Part shown: positions 1 to 9,263 of the stretch, piece after piece
Layout: each line of letters opens with the position of its first letter
Numbering within the stretch: the stretch's first letter is position 1
NCBI GenBank assembly: GCA_040387475.1
Contig: JAZKDT010000018.1
Coordinates: 186,001 to 250,000 of the forward strand
Source: UBA4416 sp040387475
GTDB lineage: Bacteria > Bacteroidota > Bacteroidia > B-17B0 > Aurantibacillaceae
Length of the DNA: 64,000 nt
Reading direction: 5' to 3'
The notes under the pieces: model-generated
Told to the model about the DNA's origin: nothing
What the model saw: the letters and a program-made list of their open reading frames with translations, nothing else
Databases searched by the model: none
Translations under genes and position numbers: made by a program

Positions 1-546
1 GATACTTATGCTACTGATGGTAGTAAATATTTATCTCATACTAGTCACTATATTTCAGGTGTTGAAATTTCTGCAGGAAGCTTAGGGCATGCGTTACCAG
101 TTGCGTGTGGCTTAGCAATTGCTTCTCAAAAGAAACAAAAAACATGGAAAACTTATTGTTTATTAAGTGATGGAGAATTAAATGAAGGTTCAAATTGGGA
201 AAGTATTTTATTAGCACCGCAATTGAAATTAAAAAATCTGATATTAATAATAGATTATAACAAAATACAAAGTTTTGGTTTTGTAAAGGACGTCATTGAC
301 ATTGAACCTTTATCAAAAAAATTTGAAGCATTTAATTGGGAAACCTATGAAATTGATGGGCATAATCACGAAGAATTGCTAAAGACTTTTAAAGCATGTG
401 ATAATCAAAATCAAAAACCAAAAGTTATTATTTGTAATACTATTAAAGGGAAAGGTGTTAGTTTTATGGAAAATAAATTACTGTGGCACTATAAATCACC
501 AAGTCAAGAAGAGTATAATCAGGCACTTGAAGAACTTAATTACTAA
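1..546 (+). CDS. Transketolase, N-terminal (TPP-binding) subunit, 5' end outside the window
   Basis: The frame is open from base 1, so this is the C-terminal 181 residues of a longer protein. A glycine/alanine-rich stretch containing SLGHALPVACGLA (visible residues 27-39) is followed by the thiamine-diphosphate/Mg motif SDGELNEGSNWE (56-67), both typical of the transketolase PP domain. The next gene, 2 bp downstream, encodes the pyrimidine-binding half, so the enzyme is a two-subunit transketolase. It would move two-carbon ketol units between sugar phosphates. In Bacteroidota such split pairs occur both in central metabolism and inside polysaccharide gene clusters. The AT-rich composition compared with later genes hints at the second, but upstream genes are not visible, so that is inference. 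Confidence 0.9.
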   Translation, partial: DTYATDGSKYLSHTSHYISGVEISAGSLGHALPVACGLAIASQKKQKTWKTYCLLSDGELNEGSNWESILLAPQLKLKNLILIIDYNKIQSFGFVKDVIDIEPLSKKFEAFNWETYEIDGHNHEELLKTFKACDNQNQKPKVIICNTIKGKGVSFMENKLLWHYKSPSQEEYNQALEELNY

Positions 547-548
547 TT

Positions 549-1472
549 ATGAGGACTGCATTTATAAAAGAGTTAATAGAAGAGGCGAAAAGCAATAAAT
601 CTATTTTTTTAATTGTTGCAGATTTAGGATTCAGCGTTGTTGAACCATTTGCTGAACAATTTCCAGACAGATTTTTAAATGTTGGTATTGCCGAGCAAAA
701 TATGGCTGGAATTGCTAGCGGTTTAGCAATGGAAGGATACAATGTATATATATATTCAATTGGTAATTTTCCAACACTAAGGTGTATGGAACAAATAAGA
801 TATGATATTTGCTATCACAATGTTAATGTGAAAATAATTGCAGTGGGCGGTGGATATGCGTATGCTTCTTTAGGAGCATCACATCATGCCACAGAAGAGA
901 TTGGCATGTTACGAACTATACCAAACATAACAGTTTGCGCGCCAGGAGACCCAGAAGAAATGCGTGCCATTACAAGGTTCACTTCTTCATACCATGGACC
1001 ATGTTATATAAGAATTGGGAAAGCTGGTGAACCTGAAGTACATAAAAAAAACAATAAATCTGTTCCCGACATTAAAAGTGGGGAAATTCTAAATGTTAAA
1101 AGTGGCGGGAATGTTGCGGTATTTTCATCTGGTGCTATGCTTGATTACTCTGCGAATTTTATTTCGAATAATAATATTAATGCCTCTTTATATAGTTTCC
1201 CATTTATAAAACCAATTGATAAAAATCAATTGGTTGATATTATACAAAAATATAATAAAATAATAACCATAGAAGAACATCAACTTAATGGCGGTTTTGG
1301 TTCAGCAATCTTAGAATTAATAAATGATTTGAAAGAGTCAAATACACTAACTTCTTATCCGGAAATAAAACGAGTTGGCATTAATAATTCTTTTTATTCT
1401 ACAGCAGGAACGCAAGAATATTTAAGACAACTAGCTGGCATTGAATTAAAGTTAGATTTTTTTGAAATGTAA
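549..1472 (+). CDS. Transketolase, C-terminal subunit
   Basis: This 307-residue protein is the pyrimidine-binding plus C-terminal domain half of a transketolase. The segment NVGIAEQNMAGIASGLA carries the conserved catalytic-type glutamate (E49), which in the family contacts the thiazolium-activating pyrimidine ring. A C-terminal transketolase domain follows from about residue 180. The start lies 2 bp after the stop of the N-terminal subunit, so the two are surely co-transcribed and probably translationally coupled. Length is normal for the stand-alone subunit. It runs convergent to the YfhO-family gene with only 12 bp between stop codons, and no hairpin is seen there. It could belong to the 1-deoxyxylulose-5-phosphate synthase superfamily in a broader sense, but the split layout and length favour transketolase. 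Confidence 0.9.
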   Translation: MRTAFIKELIEEAKSNKSIFLIVADLGFSVVEPFAEQFPDRFLNVGIAEQNMAGIASGLAMEGYNVYIYSIGNFPTLRCMEQIRYDICYHNVNVKIIAVGGGYAYASLGASHHATEEIGMLRTIPNITVCAPGDPEEMRAITRFTSSYHGPCYIRIGKAGEPEVHKKNNKSVPDIKSGEILNVKSGGNVAVFSSGAMLDYSANFISNNNINASLYSFPFIKPIDKNQLVDIIQKYNKIITIEEHQLNGGFGSAILELINDLKESNTLTSYPEIKRVGINNSFYSTAGTQEYLRQLAGIELKLDFFEM

Positions 1473-1484
1473 TAAAAAAACGAT

Positions 1485-3905
1485 CTATTTTGATTCGTCT
1501 TTGCGTTTTCTATATTCCTTAAACATCAACAATAGTAGAAATAATATCGCGCCAGTTAGTGATATTTTTAACCCAATATTTTTCAACCTCGGTTCAAAAC
1601 TCAATTCCACTTTATTGTTTCCTGTTTTAATTGGTAAACCGGTAAGTCCGGCATTAATTCGATACAATTTAGCATCTTCATCGTTTACCTTAACACTCCA
1701 GCCTTCATCAAAAGGCATTGAGAAGAATAAGACCTTAGGCTCTTTTGTGCTTATCGAACCAACAATATTATTATCAGAGAATTTAGATATGTTGAATTTA
1801 TCTGATTTATGTTCGTTTACATAAGCCATATAACTATCGAAAGTTATGGGTGCAGCAGTATCAGCTAAATTAAACGATTTAAAGGATGCAAAAGTGACTT
1901 TATCTTCATTTCCAATTACAGTAGCCCTTAACAAACAAAAATCTTTTTGAGTAGGCGATAATTTTTTAAAGGCATCTTCACCAATAGTAGTGTTATAGGT
2001 AAAACCAAAAGGCAATACAAATTTATTTTTAAAAATCGTTACATCGCCAAATTTGGCAATAGAATCAAAGCCCATATTTTTTACCGCACCATCCGTTCTC
2101 TTTGATAACCAATACTTACCACTGGCTATCGAAAACAAGATTGGCCTGTCGCCTAAACCTTTTGCCCAACGGGTTTGGTTCTCGTCTTTCACATCAATGA
2201 CGTTAAGGTCACCTAAAAATTTAATATAATTTTTTTGATTGAATGAATAATAAGATGTTGTGCCATAAAAATTTTGAACCTTGGCATCATTAATACTGCT
2301 ATGAATAGCCAAACCTGAACTATAATCTTTATTAACCCTGAAAAAATCTTTATCTGTATTTTTTAAATAGGCTATTGATTCCATTGTATAATCGTTATAA
2401 CCAATTTTATCCTTTAACATAGAGCCCGTTATCACGTCACGTTTATTAACCGTAATGCTTGAAAAATAAGCGACCTCTAAAAAGCAAAGTACAATCAGCA
2501 CTGTTTTAGAAATAGCTTTCAAAGATGCTGTTGTGCTTAAACCATATAACAAACCTGCATAAGCCAGGATCAGGAAAGTAACGACGGATCTTAAGCTTGT
2601 ATTAACGGCAGGCTTGAACTGGTTAGCAGGTGTGTATAATAATAACAATAAAACCAACACTGTAGAACCTAATACAATTTTATTGATCTTATTATTTTTC
2701 TCAATATAATTGATGGCTCTGGCAGAGAACATGACCATAAAGATCACGATCACTAAGGAGAATGCTCTGAAGTAATCTCCCGAGAAAGCCCAGAAGGCAT
2801 AACGGAAATAAGGGAACAAAATAGGCATACAAAATAAAACAGTAATGCCCCCGTAAAACCATTTCTGACGTTTGTTCAATGAACTAAAAAACTGAGGGAA
2901 AGCCACCAAGCAAAATATACCACAATAAAATAATGGTGCCTCCAAATAATTTTGCCAGCCACGGAAATTACTTCCTGTACCGATCATATCACTTCCAAAA
3001 GCCCTGAATGTAGTAGTAAAGCGTAAAACATCATCCGCTAGACCAAAAATATCCTGTTGCTTTAATTTGTCAAAGAAACTGGATTCGCCGCCAACACGCG
3101 GGCTTTCCAAATATTGCAGCACATCCGGCAATAACTGGTAACAGGCAATGCCAACGCCTAATCCTGCCAAGCCTACTGTTTTTAAAAGAAACAAAAATAA
3201 GGCTTTATTGTTTGGTTCGTGCGTGTCAAAATAGCGAGCGAAAATATAAGTCGCTAAAACTACTGAGTAAGGAAATAATAAAAATGGTTGAAGAAATGCC
3301 AGGCACATGATCCCAAATACAAACCAAAAGAACTTTTGGTGATTTAACCAGCGCTCAAAGCCATATAAAATGATAGCAATGTATACTGCCTCTGTCGAAA
3401 ATATCACCCAGCATCCACCCAGGATAATAAATCCGGAAAAAGCAAAAAGCATAGAAAAGATAAGAGCAGAAAAATTGGATAGTTTTACTTCTTTTAAGAA
3501 TTTATAAAAAATCAATCCTGACAAAAATATTTTTAGAATTTCCATAAACGCAATACCATATGGTATTTTAGATTTATCAAAAAGTGTTAAGAAATCAGAG
3601 AAGAAATCACCTAACCAGATAGGAAATACATTTTGCCCCATCCCCTGAGAGAAACTCCACCCCGGTACTCCACCCATATCTGAATAGTTGGTTAACCATG
3701 GAAAATAAATATTGATAGAATCGCTGCCAATATCCCTGAACAAATAGGTTTTTTTAAAACTAATAAAATCACTGAAGATGAAGTAACAGGATATAAGTAG
3801 AAGTCCCAATAAATAGTAAAGTTCTTTTCCTTTAATATAAGAATCGTAAAAATTAGAATTTAATGGATTAGTTTGTTCCTGTTTACTATTATTTTGTGTT
3901 GCCAT
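1485..3905 (-). CDS. YfhO family membrane protein
   Basis: An 806-residue polytopic protein matching the YfhO family (bacterial membrane protein, GT-C-like glycosyltransferase fold). After a polar N-terminus there is a first membrane segment (about 28-48), then an extracytoplasmic region with the family-typical DIGSDSINIYFPW and SFSQGMGQNVFPIWLGDFF. At least ten further hydrophobic segments run to about residue 480. A soluble domain occupies about 490-770, and a last membrane helix near 775-795 is followed by a basic tail. YfhO proteins are linked to glycosylation of wall or surface polymers in Firmicutes; the substrate here is unknown. It sits alone on the minus strand, divergent from the NHL-repeat gene. 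Confidence 0.85.
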   Translation of the reverse strand: MATQNNSKQEQTNPLNSNFYDSYIKGKELYYLLGLLLISCYFIFSDFISFKKTYLFRDIGSDSINIYFPWLTNYSDMGGVPGWSFSQGMGQNVFPIWLGDFFSDFLTLFDKSKIPYGIAFMEILKIFLSGLIFYKFLKEVKLSNFSALIFSMLFAFSGFIILGGCWVIFSTEAVYIAIILYGFERWLNHQKFFWFVFGIMCLAFLQPFLLFPYSVVLATYIFARYFDTHEPNNKALFLFLLKTVGLAGLGVGIACYQLLPDVLQYLESPRVGGESSFFDKLKQQDIFGLADDVLRFTTTFRAFGSDMIGTGSNFRGWQNYLEAPLFYCGIFCLVAFPQFFSSLNKRQKWFYGGITVLFCMPILFPYFRYAFWAFSGDYFRAFSLVIVIFMVMFSARAINYIEKNNKINKIVLGSTVLVLLLLLYTPANQFKPAVNTSLRSVVTFLILAYAGLLYGLSTTASLKAISKTVLIVLCFLEVAYFSSITVNKRDVITGSMLKDKIGYNDYTMESIAYLKNTDKDFFRVNKDYSSGLAIHSSINDAKVQNFYGTTSYYSFNQKNYIKFLGDLNVIDVKDENQTRWAKGLGDRPILFSIASGKYWLSKRTDGAVKNMGFDSIAKFGDVTIFKNKFVLPFGFTYNTTIGEDAFKKLSPTQKDFCLLRATVIGNEDKVTFASFKSFNLADTAAPITFDSYMAYVNEHKSDKFNISKFSDNNIVGSISTKEPKVLFFSMPFDEGWSVKVNDEDAKLYRINAGLTGLPIKTGNNKVELSFEPRLKNIGLKISLTGAILFLLLLMFKEYRKRKDESK

Positions 3906-4057
3906 ATAAGCTATACCTTCTAAAATTTAATGTACTAAGATAAAAAAGGATTTTCAATTCTGAACTAAAAATAAATAGGCATATTGTATAAAATAACGTC
4001 GGAAATACCTCGAAATTTGTAAATTAGTAAAACTAACATATCTTAAAAGCAAACTTT

Positions 4058-5596
4058 ATGAAAAAAATATACCAAACTACTTTTCTTTTATTACTTGCAG
4101 GAATATTTGCCAGTAATCAGGCGCAAATCATTACAACTTTTGCCGGTACAGGAACTGCAGGTTTCAGCGGAAACGGTGGGGTTGCAACCGCCGCAAAACT
4201 TAATAATCCAACGGGTATTGCTTTTGATAGATATGGTAACACTTATATATCAGATTACAGCAATCACCAGATCAGAAAAGTAGATGCTTCAGGTATTATT
4301 ACTACAGTTGCCGGTACAGGGGTTGGTGGCTTTAGCGGAGATGCTGGTTTGGCAACTAATGCTAAATTAAATCTTCCGTCTACCCTTACCTTTGACAATT
4401 TGGGAAATATGTATATAGTGGATGCCGGTAATGGTGCTATAAGAAAAGTAACTACTGCGGGGATTATTTCAACCGTAGTCGGAACAGGTGTAAATGGTTA
4501 TAGTGGTGATGGTGGCGCTGCAACCAGTGCTAAATTAAATTTTCCTTGCGGAATATATATTGACAGTAATGGAGACATTTACATAGCAGATAGAAATAAT
4601 CACAGAATCAGGAAAGTGAATACATCTGGAATCATCTCAACTTATGCAGGAACAGGCACTAGCGGCTTTAGTGGTGACGGAGCTGCTGCTATAAGTGCTA
4701 AATTGGATATGCCCAACGGTATCACTTTTGACTTAAGTGGCACAGCCTACATAGCGGATGCTTATAATAATCGGATTCGTATAGTTAATACGTCAGGTAT
4801 AATTTCTACTGTCGCTGGAACAGGAACTGCAGGATCTACCGGCGATGGAGGTGCAGCTTTAAATGCTCAGCTTAATAAACCTTTTGGAGTTACTTTTGAT
4901 GCAGCTGGGAATTACTATGTTGCAGATTTTTCCAATCAAAAAGTCAGAAAAATAAGTGTAAATGGTTTTATTACAACCTTTGCCGGAACCGGTGTTGGTG
5001 GTTACAGTGGAGATGGCGGTATGGCCACGAATGCAAAATTGCTGTATTTCGAAAAAGTATCAATCGATTCAATAGGTAATATGTATATTCCCGATTCAGG
5101 AAATAACAGGGTACGAAAAATAAGCTGCACGCAACCAACTGTTACAGCAATAACATCCAACAGCGCTATCTGCGCCGGTGATGCAGCAAGCTTAACTTCT
5201 ACAGGCGCCTCTTCTTATACCTGGAGTTCAGGAAATTCAGGGGCCAATATATCAGTGAGTCCAACAGTAACAACTACCTATACTGTAACAGGCACCAATA
5301 CTTTAACCGGATGCCGAAATTCTGCCACCGTTACACAAGTTGTAAATCCTTGTACAGGTGTAAAAGAATTCGGATCAAAAAATGAGTTTAGTATCTATCC
5401 AAACCCATTAAGACATAAAGTAACATTAATCACAAATGGATCAAAACAACTGGTTCAGATATTCAATTACCTTGGAGCATTAGTTTATAGTGTAACTATT
5501 GAAAACGAAAAGACAGAAATTGATTTTACTAACCAGGCCTGTGGTGTGTATTTTATAAGGGTTGGCAACACTTCCCGAAAATTAATTAAAGAATAA
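4058..5596 (+). CDS. NHL-repeat beta-propeller protein with T9SS sorting domain
   Basis: A secreted 512-residue protein. The signal peptide covers about residues 1-22 (MKKIYQTTFLLLLAGIF, cleavage near NQAQ). Six consecutive 56-residue NHL repeats start at residues 29, 85, 141, 197, 253 and 309; each contains an AGTGxxGxSGDGG-like turn, a DxxGNxYIAD strand and an NxRIRKV motif, and together they can close a six-bladed propeller. An Ig/PKD-like domain with two cysteines follows (about 365-430). The C-terminus, from FSIYPNP to RKLIKE, is a type A T9SS sorting domain. It is expected to be exported by T9SS and anchored or released at the cell surface; the ligand is unknown. Its stop is 4 bp from the convergent membrane protein gene. 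Confidence 0.85.
   Translation: MKKIYQTTFLLLLAGIFASNQAQIITTFAGTGTAGFSGNGGVATAAKLNNPTGIAFDRYGNTYISDYSNHQIRKVDASGIITTVAGTGVGGFSGDAGLATNAKLNLPSTLTFDNLGNMYIVDAGNGAIRKVTTAGIISTVVGTGVNGYSGDGGAATSAKLNFPCGIYIDSNGDIYIADRNNHRIRKVNTSGIISTYAGTGTSGFSGDGAAAISAKLDMPNGITFDLSGTAYIADAYNNRIRIVNTSGIISTVAGTGTAGSTGDGGAALNAQLNKPFGVTFDAAGNYYVADFSNQKVRKISVNGFITTFAGTGVGGYSGDGGMATNAKLLYFEKVSIDSIGNMYIPDSGNNRVRKISCTQPTVTAITSNSAICAGDAASLTSTGASSYTWSSGNSGANISVSPTVTTTYTVTGTNTLTGCRNSATVTQVVNPCTGVKEFGSKNEFSIYPNPLRHKVTLITNGSKQLVQIFNYLGALVYSVTIENEKTEIDFTNQACGVYFIRVGNTSRKLIKE
4142..5149 (+). repeat. Six in-frame 168-bp repeats encoding NHL blades
   Basis: The coding sequence contains six units of exactly 168 bp (56 codons) with no length variation. 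The protein pattern is clearly repeated while the DNA has diverged at many third positions, so these are old protein repeats rather than a recent tandem array. Confidence 0.85.
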
Positions 5597-5600
5597 TTCC

Positions 5601-7469
5601 CTATTTAATATCGGGCGCTTCATAGTTAACCCCTTTTCCATCCAGTTGCGAGATTTTTAAGGAATTTACGGTTAAGCTTAAAGGTTGTTTTTCTATATTC
5701 CATATGAAATAGGCTATTTTTTTGGCGCGTTTTGGCAAATTACCAATAGTGATGGTACATAAAAGATTCTTTCTCCCATTGAGATCATAACCCAGCCATT
5801 GCAAGGGATAACGTTTAAAATAAAGCGTTTGATCCAGTGAATCATTTACCTGCAATACAACCCATGCGTTCACCGGAACCGGTATCTTTTCGATAGCCAG
5901 GTCAATTTCGGCTATTAAGGGGTTGGTATTGGCAAAGGTGGTGTCGCCGTGGGCATATAATTCAATAAACTCATTTTCGTTATGGCTGAGAGAAACATGG
6001 TTTATCTCTAAAATTTTATGCCTTACTATTTTTTCTTTGCGCTTCAACAACACAAAACCCCAATCGGGCTCGGTACCAATGATATCATAATAGGGTTTGA
6101 AATATTTTTCTTCGGGTTTAGTTGCGATGTAATAATCACAATTCATTTGCATCACTTCCGTTGGATCCGCAGGATTTAAAACACCACCATACCGGTAATT
6201 AAAAAACCCATAAAACAATTCCCGCACACGGTGCCCGCCTATGGTAATTCGCTCCGGCGACTTTTCCTGTTCTTTTAACAGGGTTGTGTAAAAGTGCTCA
6301 GGAATAGTTTCATAAACATTGAGCGAGTGTTTCCTGAAATTAAGGTTCACCATGAAATGAATCAAAAACAAAGACGTTAAACCTATCCCTATGACTCTAT
6401 TGATGTTCATCGAAAGCTTGTCGATCGTAAAACAGAGCAACAGCATAAAAAACACATAAAAAAACAAGCCGGTGCGGTCTTCAGGAAAATTAACACCAAA
6501 CAATACATGCATCAGGTAAAATCCCAATACCAACGAAAAAAATATAACGAAGAATAAAACAGACAGGTCGGGTTGCCTGAGATGTGTTTTGATTTTCAAT
6601 ACATGATGCCTGTTAATATACAAACATCCAATGCCAAGGGCAGCTACCGAACTTAATACAGCCCACTTCATCCACGCAGCGTAAGATCCGATGACTAATT
6701 GCAGCAAGGTGGCAAACGTCACCTGCCAGTAGCTATCACCCTCGCCATAATATAAAGCGCCATTGTCCTGCAAAAAGAAGGAAAAAGACAACCAGTAATA
6801 TACCGCTGCCAAATGAGCCAGCCATGTAACCAAAACCAGGGGTTTAAATAATGTTTTGTTGAATATCTGTATCAACAAGATGATACCACTGAGTAACAAC
6901 ACCACAATAATCAGGATCAAATTACTGCTAATGGCTAACTGGAAAAATAAAAGGCTCAACAAAAATTTACTTTTTGAAGCAGGAACCTTCATGAAATCGA
7001 GCATACAAGCTATGCCCATGATTAACAAGGCCAGCGATAAACCATAACCTCTACAGGCACTAAAAAATGTGAGCCAGTGAAATGATAACAACAGTGCGCC
7101 GGTTAAAAGGAGTTTTGAACCCAATTGATTCAGGTTTTTTGAAATTTTATAAGTTGCAAGCATAAGTACGATCAATCCCATTAAATTAGGAAGACGTAAC
7201 GCAAAAGGAGAAGAACCAAACAAATGGAAACAGATATTTCCTAAAAAACTATTCAACACATGATTATTGGCATCTACAGCCGAATGAAAGGGCATATAAT
7301 GCCCCGACTGAATGAAAAAGAAAAAAGTAGCTGTTTCATCGTGATTGAACGGTACCAGGTAACTCCGGAATGCTGCAATGATGAAAACAACAAGAGCAAT
7401 TGCCCGGAAAAGAACCGGAAAAATAGTTTTTTTAGTTATAGTTACCTCACTCATTTTATACAGCTTCAA
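5601..7469 (-). CDS. Polytopic membrane protein, GT-C glycosyltransferase-like
   Basis: A 622-residue protein with about ten hydrophobic segments in the first 390 residues and a soluble C-terminal domain of about 200 residues. Between the first two membrane segments is NHDETATFFFF, an acidic pair (D44/E45) placed like the DE motif in GT39/ArnT-type GT-C transferases. This supports a polyprenyl-phosphate-sugar dependent glycosyltransferase role, but I see no more specific motif. The listed start overlaps the preceding monooxygenase gene by 14 bp. The internal ATG at 7454 (MSEVTITKK) starts 1 bp after that gene's stop and is equally plausible. The C-terminal part looks like a beta-rich domain of unknown function. 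Confidence 0.6.
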   Translation of the reverse strand: MKLYKMSEVTITKKTIFPVLFRAIALVVFIIAAFRSYLVPFNHDETATFFFFIQSGHYMPFHSAVDANNHVLNSFLGNICFHLFGSSPFALRLPNLMGLIVLMLATYKISKNLNQLGSKLLLTGALLLSFHWLTFFSACRGYGLSLALLIMGIACMLDFMKVPASKSKFLLSLLFFQLAISSNLILIIVVLLLSGIILLIQIFNKTLFKPLVLVTWLAHLAAVYYWLSFSFFLQDNGALYYGEGDSYWQVTFATLLQLVIGSYAAWMKWAVLSSVAALGIGCLYINRHHVLKIKTHLRQPDLSVLFFVIFFSLVLGFYLMHVLFGVNFPEDRTGLFFYVFFMLLLCFTIDKLSMNINRVIGIGLTSLFLIHFMVNLNFRKHSLNVYETIPEHFYTTLLKEQEKSPERITIGGHRVRELFYGFFNYRYGGVLNPADPTEVMQMNCDYYIATKPEEKYFKPYYDIIGTEPDWGFVLLKRKEKIVRHKILEINHVSLSHNENEFIELYAHGDTTFANTNPLIAEIDLAIEKIPVPVNAWVVLQVNDSLDQTLYFKRYPLQWLGYDLNGRKNLLCTITIGNLPKRAKKIAYFIWNIEKQPLSLTVNSLKISQLDGKGVNYEAPDIK

Positions 7470-7779
7470 ATAAATGAGACGTCTCTACTTTACAGATCTG
7501 GCTAAGATAACGTTTATACCATTGTTTGGCATTTGCTTTCGCTGTTAAATGGGTCATATTGGCTCTCCAAATACCAATATGTTCCATACTTTGCCAATAA
7601 GAAATAAATATTCCGGTATTACCGCTATTGCAACTTTCATAACCTAAATATCCCTCTTGCTCCTGCGCCAGTTCCATGGTCAGTTCATCCATCTCGGCAT
7701 AACCTTCAAGGTCATCAGATTTGGTGGATGAAAAAATAACAGCATAATAACCAGATTGAGGCGGGGTTGATTTCCACAT
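7456..7779 (-). CDS. Antibiotic biosynthesis monooxygenase (ABM) family protein
   Basis: A 107-residue protein of the small dimeric alpha-beta barrel (ABM) superfamily. The pattern YYAVIFSS, YAEMDELTMELAQEQEGYLGYES, a central strand ISYWQSMEHIGIWR and a C-terminal WYKRYLSQICKVE matches the stand-alone ABM proteins often labelled YbaA/ABM. Members range from quinone or heme-modifying enzymes to proteins with no proven activity, so no substrate is claimed. It lies downstream of the secG terminator hairpin and just upstream of (or overlapping) the GT-C-like membrane protein gene. That overlap suggests they share a transcript, though a functional link is not obvious. Confidence 0.75.
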   Translation of the reverse strand: MWKSTPPQSGYYAVIFSSTKSDDLEGYAEMDELTMELAQEQEGYLGYESCNSGNTGIFISYWQSMEHIGIWRANMTHLTAKANAKQWYKRYLSQICKVETSHLFEAV

Positions 7780-7814
7780 AGTATGTTTATTTAAAACCTA
7801 AAAATAAGCATAAA

Positions 7815-7844
7815 AAAAGCATCCTCTGTTGAGAGAATGCTTTT
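7815..7844 (-). terminator. Intrinsic terminator after secG
   Basis: On the minus strand an 8-bp stem AAAAGCAT/ATGCTTTT extends into a 4-bp CTCT/AGAG stem after one mismatch, with a 4-base loop, and is followed by a T-run (the plus-strand A-run at 7812-7818). It lies 18 bp beyond the secG stop. Confidence 0.8.
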
Positions 7845-7862
7845 GAGTAAAATATTTTTTAC

Positions 7863-8210
7863 CTAAGGATTAGGAGTAGCTGTATTAGCTGCAGGTTGTG
7901 TTGCTGCAGGTTGTGCTGCCGCTGGTGTAATAGCACCTCCCGCTTTTTGTTTGGTTATTGAACCTTCTGTATCAGAACTTTCTACAGATCCGCCTTTTCT
8001 TGGAGTAGACAATAAACTGAATACTAATAATAAGATCGCTAAAGTCCAGGTTGCTTTTTCAATAAAATCAGTACCACGACGTGCACCCATGATTTGGTTT
8101 GCAGCCGAAAAGTTACTGGAGATACCTCCACCTTTTGAATTTTGAACTAATACTACTAAAATTAATAGTACACACACGATGATAATGGAGATAGTTAATA
8201 TTGCTTGCAT
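7863..8210 (-). CDS. secG: Preprotein translocase subunit SecG
   Basis: A 115-residue SecG. It has two membrane helices (about 4-22 and 54-70) separated by the family signature VQNSKGGGISSNFSAANQIMGARRGTDF in the cytoplasmic loop, and a long Ala/Pro/Thr-rich tail that is common in Bacteroidota SecG. It is the small accessory subunit of the SecYEG channel. It follows the unknown TPR-like gene by 3 bp, and LptE lies upstream of that. This LptE-unknown-SecG order is one I recognise from other Bacteroidota, so the three are treated as an operon. A strong hairpin terminator follows. Confidence 0.95.
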   Translation of the reverse strand: MQAILTISIIIVCVLLILVVLVQNSKGGGISSNFSAANQIMGARRGTDFIEKATWTLAILLLVFSLLSTPRKGGSVESSDTEGSITKQKAGGAITPAAAQPAATQPAANTATPNP

Positions 8211-8213
8211 AAT

Positions 8214-9263
8214 TTATTTGTTGGTTTTCAGTTTTTCTATAAGGGATGCAAAGTAAACACTTTTTTGCGGAAATTTCAAACTTAATATTTCATAAGCGCG
8301 AATTGCTTTAGAAATATTTCCCTGTAAGGCATAGATCTTTGCTAAAGTCTCGGTTACCAAATGTTCGTTTTCCAATAAACTTTGCTTGGCGTCAATGGCG
8401 GGAGTAAAGAATTTGCCTGTTCCCAATTTAATCCTGCCGGGGTCAGATTCGATGATTTTATCAATTAATTGCTTATTTTGACTGAAAAATGCTGGTTTTT
8501 TATCATTTTCAACCTTTTTTTCGTCTTTCTCATCTTTTTCTTTAATCGGCTTTCTTTCGGTTTTAGTCTCAATCTGAAATGTATGAGCGTCTTTTTGAAC
8601 AGCTTTTAACCATTCTGTAAACGAATTTGGTTCTGAAACTGGTTCTTTGTTTAGATCAGGAGTTTTGATAATATCGGTCTCTACATAAGACTGAATAATA
8701 CTTTTATTAATTTCCTGCTCAATTGTTTCATTTAATTTCACTTCATTGAAGTCTTGCACCGGAACTTCCGTTTCATTTTCAATGGATTTAATGATATCCA
8801 TTTCGCTGTTATCCAATGATTCTTTGATGCTATCTTCTTTGGTAAGAGTAACCGTATTAATTGATGGAACGGTATTCACATAAATCACTTTGATATCATC
8901 GCTGGTAATGGTAACGGGGCTTACTTTTTTCGGTATCTCAATTTCGATAACGTCAACCTTCGGTTCTTCTATCTCTTGTACTTTGTCTTCAACAACGGGC
9001 TCTTTAGCTGCAATAGCGTGCTTTTCAGGCTGATGTAACAATTCATACAAAACAGTTCTGCTGTTCACCACGACGGCTGTTTTACGTAACTGCCTGGAGT
9101 AATTAATGGCCTGGTATTTATGTAGTCCTTTGGTATACAATAAGTGAGCGCTCTCAAAAAAAGGATATTCATTTACCAACAATTCGAGTCCGGCCAAATT
9201 AGCAGCCTCTATCTGATGGGGATTTTTAATGATATCTATAAATTGCTGCTGCTGCATTACCAA
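8214..9263 (-). CDS. Conserved Bacteroidota protein between LptE and SecG, function unknown
   Basis: A 349-residue protein without a signal peptide. The N-terminal 75 residues (QQFIDIIKNPHQIEA, then LVNEYPFFESAHLLYTKGLHK) look helical. The middle (about 80-230) is acidic, low in complexity and probably disordered. A Lys/Glu-rich stretch covers about 235-260. The C-terminal 80 residues, ending in LAKIYALQGNISKAIRAYEILSLKFPQKS, resemble a single TPR-type helical hairpin. It overlaps the lptE end by 7 bp and sits 3 bp before secG. The position suggests a role near envelope biogenesis, but no motif proves that. Confidence 0.75.
   Translation of the reverse strand: MVMQQQQFIDIIKNPHQIEAANLAGLELLVNEYPFFESAHLLYTKGLHKYQAINYSRQLRKTAVVVNSRTVLYELLHQPEKHAIAAKEPVVEDKVQEIEEPKVDVIEIEIPKKVSPVTITSDDIKVIYVNTVPSINTVTLTKEDSIKESLDNSEMDIIKSIENETEVPVQDFNEVKLNETIEQEINKSIIQSYVETDIIKTPDLNKEPVSEPNSFTEWLKAVQKDAHTFQIETKTERKPIKEKDEKDEKKVENDKKPAFFSQNKQLIDKIIESDPGRIKLGTGKFFTPAIDAKQSLLENEHLVTETLAKIYALQGNISKAIRAYEILSLKFPQKSVYFASLIEKLKTNK

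Noticed and set aside
541..551. Possible frameshift joining the two transketolase halves into one gene
   Set aside because: The first half ends in a clean TAA and the second has its own ATG 2 bp later; two-subunit transketolases are normal.
4142..5149. Regular 168-bp repeats that could suggest a CRISPR or satellite array
   Set aside because: The repeats are in frame, encode NHL propeller blades and have diverged at the DNA level; there are no spacers.
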